Positions 1 to 7,889 of a stretch of 64,000 nucleotides of DNA are shown piece after piece. The stretch comes from JAUCQB01 sp964586235. GTDB lineage: Bacteria > Planctomycetota > Phycisphaerae > UBA1845 > PWPN01. Location of the stretch: assembly GCA_964586235.1 (NCBI GenBank), contig CAZPIO010000007.1:1-64000 (forward strand). Direction: 5' to 3'. The notes beneath the pieces are model-generated. The model was given only the letters and a program-made list of their open reading frames with translations. It made no database searches and had not been told where the DNA came from. A program made the translations under genes and the position numbers. Position 1 is the first letter of the stretch. The number at the start of each line of letters is the position of its first letter.

Positions 1-889
1 GTTCAGTCGAGTTCGAACGCAACCGCTCGACAAGGTGGCCAGGTGGTTCCGGTCCGGGGGCAGGGTGGTTGCCTTGACACCCGGGGAGTCGCACAACTAT
101 TACTATCGCCTGTCCCAGCCCGCATTCGGCTACTTCAAAGACGATTTGGAGCGACTGGACCGTGTGCTCCTCGAGCAGAGCGAGAGCTTGTCCGTGCGTC
201 CGAAGACCGACAAGGTCAATGGCGCTGACTGCTACGTGATCGACGCGGCCACCCGCCGCGGCAGATACACCGTCTGGATCGATCCGCGACACGGTTACCA
301 GACGGCCCGCGTAACCGTTGCCCGGCGAACGGGCGACGAAGCCCTGTGTGTCGTCGGTTTCCTAGTGCCGCCGAAGGGGAAGATTGACACCACGATCGAC
401 TACCTGCGGTTTCGGAACATCGGCGGCGTGTGGGTCGCAGTGGAGACCAGGACGCAATACCATCGTGACTTCGGCTTCGACAACAAATACTGCCGGTATC
501 GGACCCACCTCAGGATAACTTCTGTCCAGCTCAATCCTGACCATGAGGCGCTGCGGTCCTTCGTGCCGCACGACGTTCCTGACGGCGCTTTCGTGCAGGA
601 CACGGAGTGGTCGGGCAAGGAAGGCGCCGGTCAGCTCGTGTGGCAGAACGGCAAGCCCGTGCCGGCCCCCGGCTTGTGGGCGAGCTGCATGAAGGGGCAC
701 AGCAGACGGGCCACCGCGCGAGTCGGCACCCGAGCATCTGCCGCCCCTTGCCGGCCGTCCGAAAGCGCAGCGGAAATGAAAGCCCGCCTGGCGGCGCGTG
801 AGGTAACCCGTGTTGTGGCGTCCGGTAAGAGGCGGGCTCCGCGCGAGAAGGCGTCTCCTTCTCATCCCCGGAACGTGCAGGTGGAGTGA
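1..889 (+). CDS. Secreted LolA-like family protein, copy 1 (5' end outside window)
   Basis: The frame is open from base 2, so the N-terminus lies upstream of the window; the GTG at 35 is only an internal codon. Residues read before it (VRTQPLDKVARWFRSGG) align with VRTRSLDEIARRLKSGE of the next gene, which shows that the start is missing. The core shared with the two downstream copies includes FGYFKDDLERLDRVLLEQSE, a VNGADCYVIDAATRRG stretch and YTVWIDPRHGYQTARV. This beta-rich pattern resembles LolA/LppX-type periplasmic proteins, but that fold call is inference. The C-terminal 80 residues are basic, low in complexity and unlike the other copies. The stop overlaps the spacer before copy 2, so the copies are probably co-transcribed. 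The function is unknown. Confidence 0.75.
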   Translation, partial: FSRVRTQPLDKVARWFRSGGRVVALTPGESHNYYYRLSQPAFGYFKDDLERLDRVLLEQSESLSVRPKTDKVNGADCYVIDAATRRGRYTVWIDPRHGYQTARVTVARRTGDEALCVVGFLVPPKGKIDTTIDYLRFRNIGGVWVAVETRTQYHRDFGFDNKYCRYRTHLRITSVQLNPDHEALRSFVPHDVPDGAFVQDTEWSGKEGAGQLVWQNGKPVPAPGLWASCMKGHSRRATARVGTRASAAPCRPSESAAEMKARLAAREVTRVVASGKRRAPREKASPSHPRNVQVE

Positions 890-894
890 TCGAT

Positions 895-2184
895 ATGCGC
901 GGACACGGATCGATCATCACATTCGTCGTTCTGCTGCTGACGGCACCGGTTCTGGCGGCCGAGCCGCCGAGCGCCAAGGAACTGCTGGAGAAATACGCGG
1001 CGAACCTGGACAAGCAGACCTCCTTTATCGTGAAGTACGAGACCAGCGGATTCGGAGCGCGCAACGTGAGAGGCAGCAGCGCCGGAACCACTTTCTCGGA
1101 AGGGGAAGCCTGCTATGACGGTTGCCGGACGGCAAATCGCGATTACACATGGGGCGCGACCGATAACCACGTGCTCGCGCGTTCAGATCGGGTGTACCAC
1201 AGCCTCATGTGGGATGGCACTGCCTACTATCAATACAGGCGATCGGCGGCGGCGCCTGAAACCGGGGGCGAAATCGACGCTGGAATGCTGACTCGGGTGA
1301 GAACGCGCTCGCTCGACGAGATCGCCAGACGGCTCAAGTCCGGGGAAAAGGTCACCGACTTGAAGCCCTCGCCGAGCTTGAAGGACAGCTCCTTCTACCG
1401 CCCATACGCTCTGGGGGTGGGGACGGAATTCGGATACTTCACGGACGATGCGCAGCGGCTGGACCGTGTGTTGCTGGACGAATCCAAGATCCTGTCTGTG
1501 CGCCCGAGGACGGCGAAGGTCAATGGTGTTGACTGCTACGTGATCGATGCCGATACCCGCCGCGGTAAGTACACCGTCTGGATCGACCCGAAACACGGCC
1601 ACCAGACCGCTCGGGTGGCAGTCGCCCGACGAATGGGTGACGAGGCTTTGTACAAACCTGGTTACAAACTGTCGTTTGCTGACGACAGCATCGACGCGAC
1701 GGTGGACTATCTGCGGTTCCAAAACGTCGACGGGGCGTGGGTCGCCGTCGAGACCAAGCACCGATACAACCGTATCTTTGGCGGCACCCGACAGTTCTAC
1801 CGGTGTCACAGCCGCGTCCGGACCACTTCCGTCCAGCTCAATCCTGACCACGAGGCCCTGCGGTCTTTCGAGCCGCGTGACGTTCTTGACGGCGCGATGG
1901 TGTACGATTCGGAGTGGTGGGGCAAAGAAGGGGCTGGGTGTCTCGTGTGGCGGAAGGGCGAATTGATACCGGACCGCGAAGCGGCCAGAAGGTACAGCGA
2001 GAAGCACGGCCCGAAAGCTGCCAGGCAACCGTCTGCTGCCGCTACGCGGCCGTCCACCGGGGCGGCGAAAACGGAGACCCAGCCGGCGGCGGGTGAGGTG
2101 GCCCCCGGCAGGGTGACTGGCGCGAGGCAGGCTGTGTACGAGGAGGGGTCTGGTTTTGATCCCTTGAACGCGCACGGGGAGTGA
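895..2184 (+). CDS. Secreted LolA-like family protein, copy 2
   Basis: This encodes 429 residues. I chose ATG 895 over GTG 886 because AGGTGGAG at 879-886 lies 8 bases before it. The N-terminus is a signal peptide (hydrophobic stretch ending in PVLAAEPP), followed by PSAKELLEKYAANLDKQTSF, which resembles the first helix and strand of LolA-like outer-membrane-linked proteins. The middle contains YHSLMWDGTAYYQYRRS and the conserved VNGVDCYVIDADTRRG and YTVWIDPKHGHQTARVAV blocks. The last 60 residues are a Pro/Ala/Thr-rich tail. It is nearly collinear with the next gene, so the pair is a recent tandem duplication. No enzyme motif is visible; the role at the cell envelope is inference. Confidence 0.8.
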   Translation: MRGHGSIITFVVLLLTAPVLAAEPPSAKELLEKYAANLDKQTSFIVKYETSGFGARNVRGSSAGTTFSEGEACYDGCRTANRDYTWGATDNHVLARSDRVYHSLMWDGTAYYQYRRSAAAPETGGEIDAGMLTRVRTRSLDEIARRLKSGEKVTDLKPSPSLKDSSFYRPYALGVGTEFGYFTDDAQRLDRVLLDESKILSVRPRTAKVNGVDCYVIDADTRRGKYTVWIDPKHGHQTARVAVARRMGDEALYKPGYKLSFADDSIDATVDYLRFQNVDGAWVAVETKHRYNRIFGGTRQFYRCHSRVRTTSVQLNPDHEALRSFEPRDVLDGAMVYDSEWWGKEGAGCLVWRKGELIPDREAARRYSEKHGPKAARQPSAAATRPSTGAAKTETQPAAGEVAPGRVTGARQAVYEEGSGFDPLNAHGE

Positions 2185-2189
2185 TCGAT

Positions 2190-3461
2190 ATGCGCGAATA
2201 CCGTTCGATGGTCGCATTTGTCGTTCCGCTGCTGGCAGCGCCGGCGCTGGCGGCCGGGCCGCCGAGCGCCAAGGAGCTGCTGGAGAAATACGGGGCGAAC
2301 CTGGACAAGCAGACTTCCTTCATTGTGAAATTCGAGACCAGCGGGTTCGGAGCACACAACATGAAAGGCAGCAGCGCTGGGGCAACCTTCAACGAGGGGG
2401 AAGCCTGCTATGACGGTTGCCGGACAGCCCATCGTGTCTATACGTGGGGCGCGATCGATGACCACGTGCTCGCGCCTTCAGATCGAGTGTACCACAGCCT
2501 CATGTGGGATGGCACTGCTACCTATTCGTACAGACGATCGGCGGCGGCGGTCGAAATCCGGGGCGAAATCGACAACGGAATGCTGACACGGGTGAGAACG
2601 CGCTCGCTGGACGAGATAGCCAAACGGCTGAGGTCCGGGGAGAGGGTCACCGATGTGAAGCCGGTGACAACCGGGAACAACGGATGTTTCCGCCCATCCG
2701 AGATGGCGGTATCGGAGGAATTCGGATACTTGATAGACGACATGGAGCGCCTGGACGTTGTGCTGCTGGAGCAGAGCAAGAGCTTGTCCGTGCGCCCGAA
2801 GATGGTGAAGGTCAACGGGACTGACTGCTATGTGATCGACGCCGGTACCCGCCGCGGGAAGTACACCCTCTGGATCGACCCGAAACACGGCTACCAGAGC
2901 GCCCGGGTAATGATCGCCCGACGAGGGGGAGACGAGGCTCTGAATATACGGGGTTACAAGCTGCCGCATGAAGGGAGCAGCATCGACGTAACGGTGGACT
3001 ACCTACGGTTCCAGAACGTCGATGGCGTGTGGGTCGCTGTTGAGACGAAGCACCGATACAACCGCATCATTGGGACCACCCACCAGTTCTACCGCTGTCG
3101 AAACCATATCAGGATTGCTTCCGTTCAGCTCAATCCTGACCACGAGGCCCTGCGGTCTTTCGAGCCGCATGACGTTCTTGACGGCGCGCTGGTTACGTAC
3201 GATTCCGAACGATGGGCTAACGAAGGAGCCGGCGAGTTCGTGTGGCGGAACGGCAGACTGGTGCCGGAACGCGGAGCGTGGGCGAGGCGTATAAACAGGG
3301 ACAAGAAGAGGAGCGCCCCGGGAGCTGTCACACAGCCATCTGCCGTCGCCACGCGGCCGTCTACCAGGGCGGCGCGAACGGACACCCGGCCGGCGGCAGG
3401 TAGGGGCGGTTCCGGCGAGACGACGGCCACACGGTGGGTTGGACACAGGAAGAGGGACTAG
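2190..3461 (+). CDS. Secreted LolA-like family protein, copy 3
   Basis: This encodes 423 residues. ATG 2190 follows GGGGAG at 2176-2181. The junction repeats the previous one almost base for base (stop codon, GATCGATATGCGC), so the duplication unit includes the ribosome-binding site. The signal peptide ends near PALAAGPP and the mature start is PSAKELLEKYGANLDKQTSF. The conserved blocks of copy 2 are all present, including VNGTDCYVIDAGTRRG and YTLWIDPKHGYQSARVMI. The tail (about residues 365-423) is rich in Ala, Arg and Thr and differs from copy 2, so the conserved part is the N-terminal 350 residues. The function is unknown; export and a LolA-like fold are inferred. Confidence 0.8.
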   Translation: MREYRSMVAFVVPLLAAPALAAGPPSAKELLEKYGANLDKQTSFIVKFETSGFGAHNMKGSSAGATFNEGEACYDGCRTAHRVYTWGAIDDHVLAPSDRVYHSLMWDGTATYSYRRSAAAVEIRGEIDNGMLTRVRTRSLDEIAKRLRSGERVTDVKPVTTGNNGCFRPSEMAVSEEFGYLIDDMERLDVVLLEQSKSLSVRPKMVKVNGTDCYVIDAGTRRGKYTLWIDPKHGYQSARVMIARRGGDEALNIRGYKLPHEGSSIDVTVDYLRFQNVDGVWVAVETKHRYNRIIGTTHQFYRCRNHIRIASVQLNPDHEALRSFEPHDVLDGALVTYDSERWANEGAGEFVWRNGRLVPERGAWARRINRDKKRSAPGAVTQPSAVATRPSTRAARTDTRPAAGRGGSGETTATRWVGHRKRD

Positions 3462-3491
3462 GCAAACGTTCGTGAAGTGAGGTGCATTCAG

Positions 3492-4688
3492 ATGGGATCT
3501 CCCCAAGGCAAGCCCAGGGTGACCATCGAGACTGTTGCCGAGCAGGCCGGAGTGTCGCCGGCCACGGTCTCGCGGATCTTGTCGCAGCGTCCGGGGTGGC
3601 TCGAACAGCTCGATCCCGATACCGTGCGGAAGGTCCGAGCGGTGGCTGAAAAGCTGGGCTGCCAACGCAATCATTTCGCCGGCGGCATGCCCTCGGGATC
3701 GTTGCCGTTCTTTGCCCTCATCCTCCACCAGACAAACGGAAGCCTTGAGGGCTGGCATCACTGGGCGTTCGAAAGGACTCTGCTGGAGGGCATGAACGCC
3801 GCTGCGGGGCAGCGGGCTGTCTACCCCGTTGTGGTCACGATGCGAGCCGATGGAGACGACGTGGACACGGCCCAGGCCCGCCGGCTCGTTGACGGCGGGG
3901 TCTTCGGAGCGATCGTATGCACGCCGGGAGCGAGTTTGGAGAGCCTGCTCCGGTCAAGACTGAACCACAGGCAGCCCATCATCGTGCTATTCCCGCGACA
4001 GCTCTCGGCCTGGCCGACCAACGCGATTGGTGTGGACAATCGGGCGATGGGCCGCATCGCCGCCCGACTGTTGGCCTCGAGATCACGGGAACGCTGGGCC
4101 CTGATTGGCTACGAGCAGATGACCGAGGCCCAGCAGCTTCGAGCTGAAGGCTTCCTCCAGGCGGCCGGCGAGGCTGGCGCTTGGCCGGTCACGATCCGTC
4201 TGCCGCTTGGCGCCGATGAGCACGACGCCGCCCGCCGAATCGTGCAGTATCTCCAGCGGGAGGCGGCTGACGGCATGTTTGCCGTGGATTCAAGTGCGTC
4301 GATCGGAGCGGTCCTGGCCTGTCTGCGTGCAAAGCTTTCCCCGGGAAGCGACTGCGACCTGGTCGGCTATGATGCATCGCTCTGGCATGCGCCCGGTCTG
4401 CCGCGGATTACCTCCGTGGACGTTTCCTGGCGGGAGGTGGGCACGCTGGCGGTCAAGAAACTGGTACGAGCCAGCCGGAGCAGCCGGCCCGGGTTCAAGA
4501 CCATTCTGGTGCGTCCGCGAATCGTCGAGGGCGACTCCTGCCCGGTCCCCACCCGCTTTCGCGCCGCGCGTCACGAGAGTTCGGCTGGTGCGAAAGCCAG
4601 TGCGTGTGTCTCCGCGATGGCTGTCGGCGGAACCACCATGTCGGTACGCCCAAGACGGAAAAGACCAACGGTGTTGACCGCTACGTGA
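3492..4688 (+). CDS. LacI-family transcriptional regulator with unusual C-terminal tail
   Basis: This encodes 398 residues. ATG 3492 is preferred to GTG 3477 because GTGAGGTG at 3477-3484 sits 7 bases upstream. Residues 10-60 form the LacI helix-turn-helix (VTIETVAEQAGVSPATVSRI). Residues 72-345 look like the periplasmic-binding-protein-like effector domain, including NAIGVDNRAMGRIAARLL and a DLVGYDAS segment. Family domains normally end near residue 345; here about 50 further residues follow, and the last 15 are encoded by a frameshifted remnant of the neighbouring LolA-like gene. It sits between the LolA-like array and the LRR array, so either array is a plausible target, although LacI regulators commonly sense sugars. 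The ligand is not deducible. Confidence 0.85.
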   Translation: MGSPQGKPRVTIETVAEQAGVSPATVSRILSQRPGWLEQLDPDTVRKVRAVAEKLGCQRNHFAGGMPSGSLPFFALILHQTNGSLEGWHHWAFERTLLEGMNAAAGQRAVYPVVVTMRADGDDVDTAQARRLVDGGVFGAIVCTPGASLESLLRSRLNHRQPIIVLFPRQLSAWPTNAIGVDNRAMGRIAARLLASRSRERWALIGYEQMTEAQQLRAEGFLQAAGEAGAWPVTIRLPLGADEHDAARRIVQYLQREAADGMFAVDSSASIGAVLACLRAKLSPGSDCDLVGYDASLWHAPGLPRITSVDVSWREVGTLAVKKLVRASRSSRPGFKTILVRPRIVEGDSCPVPTRFRAARHESSAGAKASACVSAMAVGGTTMSVRPRRKRPTVLTAT

Positions 4689-4702
4689 TCGATGCCAATA
4701 GG
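4638..4702 (+). pseudogene. Decayed fragment of the LolA-like paralog family
   Basis: The bases overlapping the lacI 3' end match the conserved block of the upstream paralogs (for example 1493-1554) with one missing base. Read across the frameshift the fragment gives SVRP, then KTEKTNGVDRYVIDANRR; intact copies read SVRPRTAKVNGVDCYVIDAD or SVRPKTDKVNGADCYVIDA. The lacI frame uses the first part (SVRPRR) and stops inside the second. The fragment is too short to encode a protein and has no signal peptide, so I read it as the scar of a fourth copy, or a partial duplication, that now supplies the lacI stop codon. Confidence 0.75.
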
Positions 4703-4724
4703 AGAACTTGGAGGTGACCACAGC

Positions 4725-5915
4725 ATGAGAAGACGCGATGTATTCCTCGCGGTGCTGGGAGCGTTGAGCTGCGCCGGCATCAGCTACGGCATGGCGACCT
4801 CGGAGGTTGGGCCCGACAGCGCCCGGGGGTATCCCACGGCCGCGCAGCCTGAGTGGCCGGTCGGGCTTGTCGAACTGCCCCGACACGAATCGCGCGTGCG
4901 CTCTTTCTGGGTAAACGGCAGCGAGACCTTTTATTTCAGAGCGAGTCCCGAAGAGGTCAACCAACTGATCCTCTTGTTCTCGAAAACGCGAATGCGCGAT
5001 CATGAGTTGGCGATCAAGGAGCGGAAGGCGCAGGGCAAATCGTTGGATGCCGGGAGATTCGACTACAATGTGACGCTTCAGGTCGTTGGGGGAATCTCGC
5101 TGAGTGGGGCCAGGGAGGCCGAGAAACCCATCACCCACGAACCTACGCTGATTCTCTATATCGACCTGCCCGCCGACCGGGCGTTGGCAGAGAGAATCAC
5201 ACTCCCCGGCAACATCATCGTCAATAATGAGGTTGCGGGGTTTCCGCTGAAAGGCAAGGCGACCAAACCGAAACGTCAAACCTGGTATGCCCAGGCTCAG
5301 TTCGACGACTCGAAGCCCGCAGTGGATTTCGAGCATGGCGTATCCACGAAGGTCACCCTCTGGGAGAAGGACGTCGAAGACGGAACCCCCGTCGGCAGGG
5401 TCGACTACAAAGGTTACTTCCATGCCGCTTTTTCCGAGGGGGAGATCGCCGATCTCAAGACAGGCCGATCGTGGCTGACGTTGACGGTGGGCAACTGGCT
5501 GACCGAGCCGAAGAGCGACGATCCGAAAGTGGATTGGAAAAGCCTGTCGCGGGAGAAGGAAAAGGCCAAACCGCTCACGGTCGCCAGGCCCAGGCTCTAC
5601 TACGGGCGCATCCTGTTTGAGGACGGCTCTCCGGCTGCTTCGAGTGCCTGGCCGGGCAGGGAGTTCTTCCTGAACTTTCCCTACGCTGGCAGTGCCCGCC
5701 CCGACTCCGACGGCTATTTCCAGGTCTGTTTCACGGGCGACCAATACGAGAAGGCCAAAGCAGGCAAGGAGCGCAGGAACATCTACATTCCAGACGAAGA
5801 TGACCGGAACAAAGGTACGGCCCTCTTCGTGTTCCCGGTCTCGAGACTGTCCCAGGACAAGGCGAAGGCAGGCGTGGTCAGAATCCCCAGGCCCGCCAAA
5901 GAAAGAGACCGCTGA
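4725..5915 (+). CDS. Secreted protein with carboxypeptidase-regulatory-like domain
   Basis: This encodes 396 residues. ATG 4725 follows GGAGGTG at 4710-4716; the upstream in-frame ATG at 4692 lacks a ribosome-binding site and lies in the pseudogene scar. The N-terminus RRRDVFLAVLGALSCAGISY is a signal peptide with a basic head that begins like a Tat signal. Residues about 190-260 (AQFDDSKPAVDFEHGVSTKV to DGTPVGRVDYKGYFHAAFS) and about 300-350 (YYGRILFEDGSPAASSAWPG to RPDSDGYFQVCF) look like two beta-sandwich CarboxypepD_reg-like units, in which a set of strands is followed by a D-x-D-G-YF turn. No catalytic site is visible. It lies 15 bases before the first LRR gene and may be co-transcribed with that array. 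Confidence 0.65.
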   Translation: MRRRDVFLAVLGALSCAGISYGMATSEVGPDSARGYPTAAQPEWPVGLVELPRHESRVRSFWVNGSETFYFRASPEEVNQLILLFSKTRMRDHELAIKERKAQGKSLDAGRFDYNVTLQVVGGISLSGAREAEKPITHEPTLILYIDLPADRALAERITLPGNIIVNNEVAGFPLKGKATKPKRQTWYAQAQFDDSKPAVDFEHGVSTKVTLWEKDVEDGTPVGRVDYKGYFHAAFSEGEIADLKTGRSWLTLTVGNWLTEPKSDDPKVDWKSLSREKEKAKPLTVARPRLYYGRILFEDGSPAASSAWPGREFFLNFPYAGSARPDSDGYFQVCFTGDQYEKAKAGKERRNIYIPDEDDRNKGTALFVFPVSRLSQDKAKAGVVRIPRPAKERDR

Positions 5916-5930
5916 TTCCTGGAGGCGACG

Positions 5931-7889
5931 ATGATGAACCCAATGAGATCCGGTAGGGTCCGCGCTCGCGGACCACTATCGCGTCACGATCAGGGAAAAC
6001 AGAGTGGTCCGCCAGGGCGGACCCTACCCGTTTCGTGGGCTGCGGGATGGATGCTGGCCCTGGGTATCGTCCTGTTTGCCAGTGCGGTCGTCGCCCAGGA
6101 ACCGAGGCTCGGGCCGCAGCCGGACGGGAGTCGGATCATCCGCTGGCCCAAAGGCACGCCGGGGATCCTCAGTGCTTTCTCGCGAAACACTGTCAACCGG
6201 TACACTTCCTCCGGAGAGGCGCAGTTACTGGCATTGCGCTACGACGTCACCGGGGTGGGCTGGCTGACGCATGCGAGCGTCATCCTATCCGGGGAAAGCT
6301 CTTACATCGACGGTGCAGGAGCGACCTGGCAAGACGACGTTGCGGCTCAGAGCCGCAACTACCGCGTGGTGCCTCCCAACAGCCGGTCGCTGCTGCTCCT
6401 CTCGCCGCCCTCTCAAGGAAGCCTGAATCTCTCGCTCCTGTCCCAGCTTGCACCCGACGACCTTCATTCGATCGTGTTCACAGATAACCACTCCCCTGGA
6501 GGGCTCAATCGCAGGCCCGGGGACGCCATCATGCCCCACCTCGCCCGACTGACCGGCCTCAAATGCCTGGACCTCGGACCCACGAAGGTGACGGCCAAGG
6601 GGTTGAGTCAACTCACCAGGATCAAGAGCCTCGAGCGACTGGGGGTCCCCTACGGCACCAACGAGGAGGCTTTGGCCGACCTGGCTCGTTTGCCCAACCT
6701 GAAGGCCCTCGGAAACCTGGTCGACAGCGAGGAGACCAGCCCAACCTTCACCGACCGCGGCCTGAAAATCCTGGCGGGCATCCCGACGCTGGAGGAACTG
6801 GACATCTGCATCGCGAGGATCACCGACGCGGGCCTGGCTCATCTGACCAGACTGCCGCGGCTGCGATACCTGCGAATCTGGGGACCCGGGGGTAAAGAGC
6901 CCGGGACCGTGCGGACGAAGATCACGGACGCCGGGATGGTCCAGGTGGCCCGCATCTCGTCGCTCAAAGCCCTGAACATCTCATACCTCAATATCACCGA
7001 TGCCGGGCTGGCGGAACTGGCCAAGCTGCCGAACCTCGAGGGTCTCGACCTATTCAACACTCTGGTCACCGACCAGGGCATGGCCCACCTGAAATCCCTC
7101 CGTTCGCTCAAGACGTTGAACTTGACTTCGGGCCCCATCGGCTGCCCCAATCGCGTCCAAGTCACGGAGCAAGCGGTGATCGATCTGGCCGAGATCAAAT
7201 CGCTCGAGTACCTGGCAGCGCCCGGCGACAGGGAGACTCTGCCCTATCTCTGCACGCTGCCCAGCATCAGATCCCTGGGGGCGAGTTCGGATGCCGACGT
7301 GGTGCGAATTTCGAGAGTGCAGTCCCTTGAATCCGTGGGGATCAGCGGAGATGTATCGGCTTCCAGCCTGGCCTACCTGACGAGGCTGCAAAACCTTCGG
7401 AACCTGGAAGTCGTTCTCGGGGGTCATAGTGCAGAGTACCTGGAGCAGATAGCGCGTCTGAAATCACTGAAGAGCCTGAAGCTCAGAGCCGACCAGATCA
7501 CAGTGTCGGACATAAAGCAGCTCAACCCGCTGGCCAACCTGATCTACCTGAGCGTGACCGGCAGCCCGCAGCAGGATGGGACCGGCCTCGACCTGAGCGG
7601 CCTGACGGCGTTGGAGGAGTTGCACTTCAGTTCAGAAACCAAATTCACGGATCGGGACCTGGCCGCCATAGCCAAGCTGCCCAACCTGCGGAAGTTGACG
7701 ACTTGGAGCGGCAATTTCACGGATGAGGCCAAGGCTCAACTGGCCCGTTCGCCCAACCTGAAATGGTGGGTCGGTGTGGACCTGCATATCATCAGGACCG
7801 GCCAACCGGACCCCTGGCTGGCGGCCCTCAAAGCGGGCGCGGGCAAGACCTCCGCCAAGCCACAACCGCCACCGAGGAAACCGCGATGA
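5931..7889 (+). CDS. Secreted leucine-rich-repeat protein 1
   Basis: This encodes 652 residues and starts at ATG 5931 after GGAGG at 5921-5925; ATG 5934 is equally possible. The hydrophobic signal segment (WMLALGIVLFASAVVAQ) starts only at about residue 40, because residues 8-33 are encoded by a palindromic element. A non-repeat domain with LSLLSQLAPDDLHSIVF precedes the repeats. From about residue 205, LRR units of about 24 residues follow the pattern ITDAGLAHLTRLPRLRYLRI, of the type common in planctomycete surface proteins. Two regions (about 430-500) are degenerate. The tail is basic and Pro-rich. LRR proteins bind proteins or glycans; no enzyme domain is attached. The stop overlaps the next start as ATGA, which suggests translational coupling. 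Confidence 0.85.
   Translation: MMNPMRSGRVRARGPLSRHDQGKQSGPPGRTLPVSWAAGWMLALGIVLFASAVVAQEPRLGPQPDGSRIIRWPKGTPGILSAFSRNTVNRYTSSGEAQLLALRYDVTGVGWLTHASVILSGESSYIDGAGATWQDDVAAQSRNYRVVPPNSRSLLLLSPPSQGSLNLSLLSQLAPDDLHSIVFTDNHSPGGLNRRPGDAIMPHLARLTGLKCLDLGPTKVTAKGLSQLTRIKSLERLGVPYGTNEEALADLARLPNLKALGNLVDSEETSPTFTDRGLKILAGIPTLEELDICIARITDAGLAHLTRLPRLRYLRIWGPGGKEPGTVRTKITDAGMVQVARISSLKALNISYLNITDAGLAELAKLPNLEGLDLFNTLVTDQGMAHLKSLRSLKTLNLTSGPIGCPNRVQVTEQAVIDLAEIKSLEYLAAPGDRETLPYLCTLPSIRSLGASSDADVVRISRVQSLESVGISGDVSASSLAYLTRLQNLRNLEVVLGGHSAEYLEQIARLKSLKSLKLRADQITVSDIKQLNPLANLIYLSVTGSPQQDGTGLDLSGLTALEELHFSSETKFTDRDLAAIAKLPNLRKLTTWSGNFTDEAKAQLARSPNLKWWVGVDLHIIRTGQPDPWLAALKAGAGKTSAKPQPPPRKPR
5952..6028. repeat. 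Nested palindrome inside the N-terminal coding region of LRR gene 1
   Basis: Outer 12-base arms GGTAGGGTCCGC (5952-5963) and GCGGACCCTACC (6017-6028) are perfect. Inner 9-base arms GCGGACCAC (5968-5976) and GTGGTCCGC (6004-6012) are also perfect. The segment 6004-6023 matches an intergenic copy at 55289-55308 at 19 of 20 bases. The element keeps the reading frame open and adds about 26 residues before the signal peptide. Confidence 0.85.

Noticed and set aside
4692..4724. ATG 4692 as the start of the secreted protein.
   Set aside because: It lies in the pseudogene scar and has no ribosome-binding site, whereas ATG 4725 has GGAGGTG 8 bases upstream.
4290..5744. Long open frame on the minus strand opposite the lacI end and the secreted protein gene.
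   Set aside because: It is antisense to two well-supported genes, lacks a ribosome-binding site and shows no family pattern; GC-rich codon use makes such shadows common.
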